A stretch of 64,000 bases of DNA from NCBI GenBank assembly GCA_963840435.1, contig CAWIYY010000012.1:1-64000 (forward strand), read 5' to 3'. This stretch comes from Bog-473 sp963840435. GTDB taxonomy: Bacteria; Actinomycetota; Acidimicrobiia; Acidimicrobiales; RAAP-2. Within the stretch, counting starts at the first letter, position 1. Each line of letters opens with the position of its first letter. Both the position numbers and the translations under genes were made by a program. The notes under the pieces are model-generated. The model was not told the DNA's origin. It saw only the letters and a program-made list of their open reading frames with translations, and searched no databases. Positions 60,424 through 64,000 of this stretch are shown here, in pieces.

Positions 60424-61563
60424 TTAGCCGGCAGCGGATCTGATTATTGCCGCGAACTGTGTCGGATCGTCCAGCATCAGGTTGTGATGCGCGTTGGGGA
60501 AGACGGTAAGCGTGCTGTGCGGAATTTCCTGATGTAGTGCGTCGGCGACGCTCAGATTGAGATTTGGATCCCGAGCACCCCAGACAATGTGAACAGGAAC
60601 GTCGAGGTACTGGAGGCTAGGGACACGGGCAGCGTCGTTCGTGACTGCCGAGAAGAGATTGCCCGCGAACGAGCGAAGCGGCCCCAGAGTGCTGGGTGTG
60701 ACGAGGAACTGTCGGGTGAAGAGGGGAATGAACTTCCGAGCAGTTGAGGGGTTGGCAATGAAGGTCGACTCCTGCCAGGTGAGCAGATCATCGAGGAGTC
60801 GAGGATCGTTTGACAGCCCGTTCATCAGACTGTTGAGTCCGTAGGCGGTGCCGGGGGGAAGCGGTCCCAGCGAAGCCGTGATCGGCCACTGACCTAGCGC
60901 GAAAATCCCCGCGAGAGTGGGCGGCCCGGATCCCGCCACAGGGGCGTAGAAGCCGTTTGAGAGGATGATCGAAGCGACGTGACCGGGGTGATCAAGAGAC
61001 CAGTTGAGCACCGCCGGCACGCTGGCGTCGTGTGCCACGAGGACAACCCGGCCAAGGTGGAGGCCTTGGATCACCGCGTTGAGATCCTCTTCCTGGCCAG
61101 CGAAGGTGTAGGAGTAGTTGGCCGGTTTGCTCGACCGTCCCCACCCGAGGAAATCAAAAGTCACGACCTCACGCCCTCTGAGCAGCGGCAGGACGCTGTC
61201 ATACAGGTGGTGGTTGTCCGGGAAGCCGTGACTGAGCACAATCGCGGGCCCGCGACCCGGCTGAACGTAAGCGGCTATCCGGTAGCCGGCGCGTGGGATC
61301 CACACCAGCTTCGTTGATGCCGGTGCTGACGAAACCGGCGCTGACGATGCCGGTGCTGCGACCGCCATCGTTGCCGCGACGATCGCGGTCAGGGTGATCA
61401 ATGTCATCGCTGCAGCGGTCCGAAGCCGGCCTCCGTCGTGGCCTGGGCGGCAGCCGCTACTGGAAAGATGTGACCTCTCGTCTCGAGCAGAGGTGAATGT
61501 CACGGTATTGGTGTCCTTTCGGAGTGCAGGGATAGGTGGCCGTCCGTACCGGTTGGAGGTCAT
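60424..61563 (-). CDS. Exported alpha/beta hydrolase (epoxide-hydrolase/dehalogenase-like)
   Basis: 379 residues. The first 50 are polar; a signal-like hydrophobic stretch (MTLITLTAIVAATMAVAAP) begins at an internal Met, residue 53, which may be the true start. The hydrolase core has LSHGFPDNHHLYDSVLPLL (oxyanion hole), FDFLGWGRSSKP and the nucleophile elbow VAHDASVPAV. Here the nucleophile is aspartate, as in epoxide hydrolases and haloalkane dehalogenases, with the acid/histidine region WGARDPNLN and PNAHHNLMLD. The first ATG overlaps the MFS stop (ATGA). Confidence 0.82.
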   Translation of the reverse strand: MTSNRYGRPPIPALRKDTNTVTFTSARDERSHLSSSGCRPGHDGGRLRTAAAMTLITLTAIVAATMAVAAPASSAPVSSAPASTKLVWIPRAGYRIAAYVQPGRGPAIVLSHGFPDNHHLYDSVLPLLRGREVVTFDFLGWGRSSKPANYSYTFAGQEEDLNAVIQGLHLGRVVLVAHDASVPAVLNWSLDHPGHVASIILSNGFYAPVAGSGPPTLAGIFALGQWPITASLGPLPPGTAYGLNSLMNGLSNDPRLLDDLLTWQESTFIANPSTARKFIPLFTRQFLVTPSTLGPLRSFAGNLFSAVTNDAARVPSLQYLDVPVHIVWGARDPNLNLSVADALHQEIPHSTLTVFPNAHHNLMLDDPTQFAAIIRSAAG

Positions 61564-63221
61564 CGGGCCTCTCCTTGTGCCGGAACGAGAGGGATGCTGA
61601 GCGGGGCCGATTCGGCTCCAACTCGTTCCTTGGGGTCTCGGACCATTTCAAGGGCCACATCTGAAGATGAAGCCGCCTGCTCTGAGCCGTCGCTGCCTGG
61701 TCGAGCTGGCAGGAAGAGTGCTGCCATCAGCGCTCCCATCACAGCTACTCCAGCTGCCACCACGCAGCCGACTGCGAGGCTGTGCAAGAACGCTCCGCTT
61801 GCACTACTCGCCAGTGCGCTTCCTGCGTGGGGAAGGCCAGCACTGGTCAAACTGCGTGACGCGATGAGCGCACCACCGACCGACTCCTTTGCAGCAGAGA
61901 TGGCACGCGCCGGAAGATAGGACGGCGCGATCGAGGTGAGTCGGCTCGAGTAGAGAGAGGCAGCGATGCTACCGATCACTGCCACACCGAGGGTGCCTCC
62001 GAACAGGCGAGTCGCGTCGTTGACCGCCGAGCCCACGCCGGCCTTGGCCTTGGGAACCGCACCCATGATCGCCTCGGTTGCCGGAGCGCTGGTCAGTCCC
62101 AAGCCCGCGCCGAGCAAGAGCATCTGGAAGACGATCGTGGTGTAGGAGGTCGACGCCGATACCGTGGCCGTCCAGAAGAGCCCCGCTGCGAAGGACAGCA
62201 GCCCAGCCGCCACGATCACCTTATTGCCGATTCGTACTGCCAGCTTCGTGCCGACGACAGATGTAACTGCGACAGCAATCGCGACCGGCAGGAGACGGAC
62301 TCCTGTGCTGAGCGGGCTAAAGGTCTTGATGAACTGAAAGTACTGAGTGACCAAGAAGATGAACCCCTGAAGGACGAAGAACGAGATTGCTACTGATCCG
62401 CTCGCCGCAGTAAACCGGGGATTGCGGAACAGCGACACGTCAAGCATCGGGTTATCGGTCTGGCGCTCGAAGAGGCCAAAGAGGGCTAGAAGAATCACGC
62501 CTGCCGTCATGGTCGAGATGGCAGCGGTCGACCCCCATCCCCAGTCCGGGGCCTCGATGACGCCAAGGATCAGGACCACCATGGCAACCGACGAAAGCCC
62601 AAAGCCTCGCCAGTCGACTGGTGGAGTCAGTGGATCCCGCGAACTGGGAACTGCCCAGGCGACGAGGAGTCCAATGACGAGGGCGACTCCAGCCATGAAC
62701 CCGAAGATGCTTCCCCACCAGAAGTGTTCCAAGAGCCAACCACCAACAATTGGACCCATGGCGATCCCCACTCCCGTGGTGGCACCCCAGAGCCCGATGG
62801 CCTTGGCACGCTCGCCGCGCTCGGTGAAGACATTCACCAGCAGCGAGAGGGTGGACGGGAACATGAGGGCGGCGCCAAGACCCATCACGGCGCGAGCTGT
62901 GATGAGCTCGGTCGTCGTGTCGACCAGCGCCCCCGCCAGGCTGCCCGATGCGAAGACCGCCAGACCGACGAGCAGTGTGCCCTTCCGGCCCTGCCGGTCA
63001 CTCAGACTGCCCGCCGCGAGGACAAACGCCGCGAATACGAGGCTGTACGCGTCGACCACCCACTGCAGCTGGGTGGTGGTCGCACCAAGTGTGCGCACCA
63101 AGGTGGGGAGGGCGACGTTGACGATCGTGACGTCGAGGCTGATGATGAATGCCGCCAGGCTCAGGGCGATGAGGACCCCAAGTCGGTTGCGCCCTCGCGG
63201 TGCGCCGGTCGACGTGGTCAT
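61560..63221 (-). CDS. MFS multidrug exporter (DHA2/EmrB-QacA type)
   Basis: A 553-residue transporter with about 14 membrane segments. Motif A appears as GSLSDRQGRKGTLL after helix 2, and the DHA2 N-terminal pattern is SLDVTIVNVALPTL, then QLQWVVDAYSL. The family expels drugs and toxic organics by proton antiport. It is coupled upstream to a 96-residue gene and downstream to the alpha/beta hydrolase, each by a 4-base overlap. It is divergent from the HxlR regulator, a common arrangement for inducible efflux. Confidence 0.92.
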   Translation of the reverse strand: MTTSTGAPRGRNRLGVLIALSLAAFIISLDVTIVNVALPTLVRTLGATTTQLQWVVDAYSLVFAAFVLAAGSLSDRQGRKGTLLVGLAVFASGSLAGALVDTTTELITARAVMGLGAALMFPSTLSLLVNVFTERGERAKAIGLWGATTGVGIAMGPIVGGWLLEHFWWGSIFGFMAGVALVIGLLVAWAVPSSRDPLTPPVDWRGFGLSSVAMVVLILGVIEAPDWGWGSTAAISTMTAGVILLALFGLFERQTDNPMLDVSLFRNPRFTAASGSVAISFFVLQGFIFLVTQYFQFIKTFSPLSTGVRLLPVAIAVAVTSVVGTKLAVRIGNKVIVAAGLLSFAAGLFWTATVSASTSYTTIVFQMLLLGAGLGLTSAPATEAIMGAVPKAKAGVGSAVNDATRLFGGTLGVAVIGSIAASLYSSRLTSIAPSYLPARAISAAKESVGGALIASRSLTSAGLPHAGSALASSASGAFLHSLAVGCVVAAGVAVMGALMAALFLPARPGSDGSEQAASSSDVALEMVRDPKERVGAESAPLSIPLVPAQGEAR

Positions 63222-63508
63222 GATGCGTTCCTTTCCATCTGGTTGGGCCGGTTCGCGGCGATCGCTGTGCGCCTGACCGGGATGCCGATCGGTGTGGGTT
63301 CGGGTGTCGTTGCCACGGCGGGGAGGGTGTTCCGCACCGGGGATGGATCAGCTACTCGGCGGACTCCAAAGATCCGCCACCGGCCCGGGGTTGAGGCCGC
63401 CTTGACCTTCAGCGGTCTCGCGCCCCTCGACCTCCGTCGGTTGGCCGCCTCTTCCTGCAGATCGCGAGAGCGCTGTGCAGCCAAAGTTCGCAACACATCT
63501 GGATGCAT
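63218..63508 (-). CDS. Small basic protein, first gene of the MFS operon
   Basis: 96 residues (MHPDVLRTLAAQRSRDLQEEAANRRR) with a GAGGAGG site before the ATG and a stop that overlaps the MFS start (ATGA). The N-terminal helix MHPDxLRxLAxxR is a recurring pattern in short actinobacterial proteins. The C-terminal half is low-complexity and Pro/Arg-rich. Function is unknown; it may serve mainly to couple translation. Confidence 0.7.
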   Translation of the reverse strand: MHPDVLRTLAAQRSRDLQEEAANRRRSRGARPLKVKAASTPGRWRIFGVRRVADPSPVRNTLPAVATTPEPTPIGIPVRRTAIAANRPNQMERNAS

Positions 63509-63544
63509 CTGCCACCTCCTCTGGGGTTTGGTTCGATGGTGGTG

Positions 63545-63561
63545 GCTTTATTTTATAAAGC
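63545..63561. promoter_or_regulatory. AT-rich palindrome in the MFS/HxlR divergent promoter
   Basis: GCTTTAT-TTT-ATAAAGC is a perfect 7+3+7 palindrome lying between the divergent MFS operon and the HxlR gene. Its half-site TTTAAAG recurs nearer the HxlR start (about 63598-63604). It is the probable operator of that regulator. Confidence 0.55.
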
Positions 63562-63618
63562 AGACGCTCCAGAAAGTCAAGGGTTGTCAGTTGATTATTT
63601 AAAGTGTAGACTCTCGGC

Positions 63619-64000
63619 ATGCGTTCCTACGACCAGTACTGCGCCCTCGCCAAAGCCCTCGATGTGGTCGGAGACCGCTGGACCCTCCTCATCGTGCGCG
63701 AGCTGCTGATTCGCCCGTCGCGTTACAGCGAGCTCCAAGACGGCCTGACCGGCATCGCCACCAACCTCCTCGCCGAGCGGTTGCGCCAGCTCGAGGGTGC
63801 AGGGGTCATTGGTCGTGACGCAGAGAGCCGCTACGAGCTCACCGATCGGGGTCGAAGGCTGGGGACGGCCGTGCATGAGCTGGTCCGCTGGGGCGCGCCG
63901 TTGATGCTCGCAGGGCAAGGCACCGACGCGTTTCGAGCTCGGTGGCTCGAGCTTCCCCTGGAGTTGATGTTCGGTGGCATCGACCCAGAACGGCCCAACA
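63619..64000 (+). CDS. HxlR-family transcriptional regulator, 3' end outside the window
   Basis: The first 127 residues of an HxlR-type winged-helix protein. The family start MRSYDQYCALAKALDVVGDRWTLLIVREL is complete, with the conserved early cysteine (C8), LTGIATNLLAERLRQLEGAGVI as recognition helix and YELTDRGRRL as wing. HxlR regulators respond to aldehydes, electrophiles or drugs, often through that cysteine. It is divergent from the MFS/hydrolase operon and probably controls it. The frame stays open to the window end. Confidence 0.88.
   Translation, partial: MRSYDQYCALAKALDVVGDRWTLLIVRELLIRPSRYSELQDGLTGIATNLLAERLRQLEGAGVIGRDAESRYELTDRGRRLGTAVHELVRWGAPLMLAGQGTDAFRARWLELPLELMFGGIDPERPN

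Noticed and set aside
1..64000. rRNA operon, replication origin or complete prophage
   Set aside because: No rRNA-like stretch, no dnaA/parAB or origin repeats, and no phage structural genes were seen.

Overview
The window is GC-rich, densely coded actinobacterial DNA. Many genes overlap by 1-4 bases and use GTG starts. It carries F420-type LLM oxidoreductases, DUF35/SCP-x thiolase pairs, paired acyl-CoA dehydrogenases and an IpdA-IpdB-IpdC-EchA20 block. This suggests a steroid-degrading member of the Actinomycetota, perhaps Acidimicrobiia. That lineage is an inference from gene content only; no rRNA is present.

Layout. 1-10.5 kb is a mixed, partly decayed flank: a frameshifted 14-repeat beta-propeller gene, a HAD hydrolase remnant, an ECF sigma factor with its small partner, a CRP/FNR regulator next to a 47-residue gene, and a membrane protein/winged-helix pair under a 17-bp palindrome. 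10.5-19.9 kb holds a PLP lyase-like/TauD pair, an LLM oxidoreductase, an aldehyde dehydrogenase, a divergent FtsH-like protease, an acyltransferase and a phosphatase. 19.9-41.5 kb is a catabolic region: two acyl-CoA dehydrogenase pairs, an amidohydrolase, a FadA6-like thiolase, a DUF35/SCP-x pair, two SDRs and ipdC-ipdB-ipdA-echA20, which in mycobacteria open the last steroid rings (HIP-CoA pathway). Ogt and an Ada-AlkA fusion (DNA alkylation repair) sit inside it. 41.6-44.7 kb is the pntAA-pntAB-pntB transhydrogenase operon. 44.8-51.7 kb carries a GH18-like protein, a large membrane protein, an aldo/keto reductase, an SRPBCC protein and a UbiB-type kinase. 51.7-55.3 kb is a second catabolic operon (two DUF35 proteins, two SCP-x thiolase-like proteins, a P450-type ferredoxin) behind a KstR-like palindrome. 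55.3-58.4 kb has gltX, a DUF218 protein, a neocarzinostatin-fold secreted protein, tRNA-Gln and tRNA-Glu. An IS3-family remnant begins 12 bases after tRNA-Glu. 59-64 kb is another flank: a secreted DUF5666/PepSY-like protein, a tRNA-Met-like remnant, and a small-protein/MFS/alpha-beta-hydrolase operon divergent from an HxlR regulator that runs off the end.

Regulation. Four TGACG-N3-CGTCA palindromes (one imperfect) precede four catabolic transcription units, and a KstR-type box precedes the DUF35/SCP-x operon. No TetR-family regulator lies in the window, so the region probably belongs to a wider regulon.

Quality. Single-base frame changes break otherwise well-conserved genes, including gltX (about 56000), the GH18 gene (45199-45202), a lipoprotein esterase (about 32320) and the propeller gene (about 668 and 1051). 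A frameshift in gltX suggests that at least some are sequence errors rather than true lesions.
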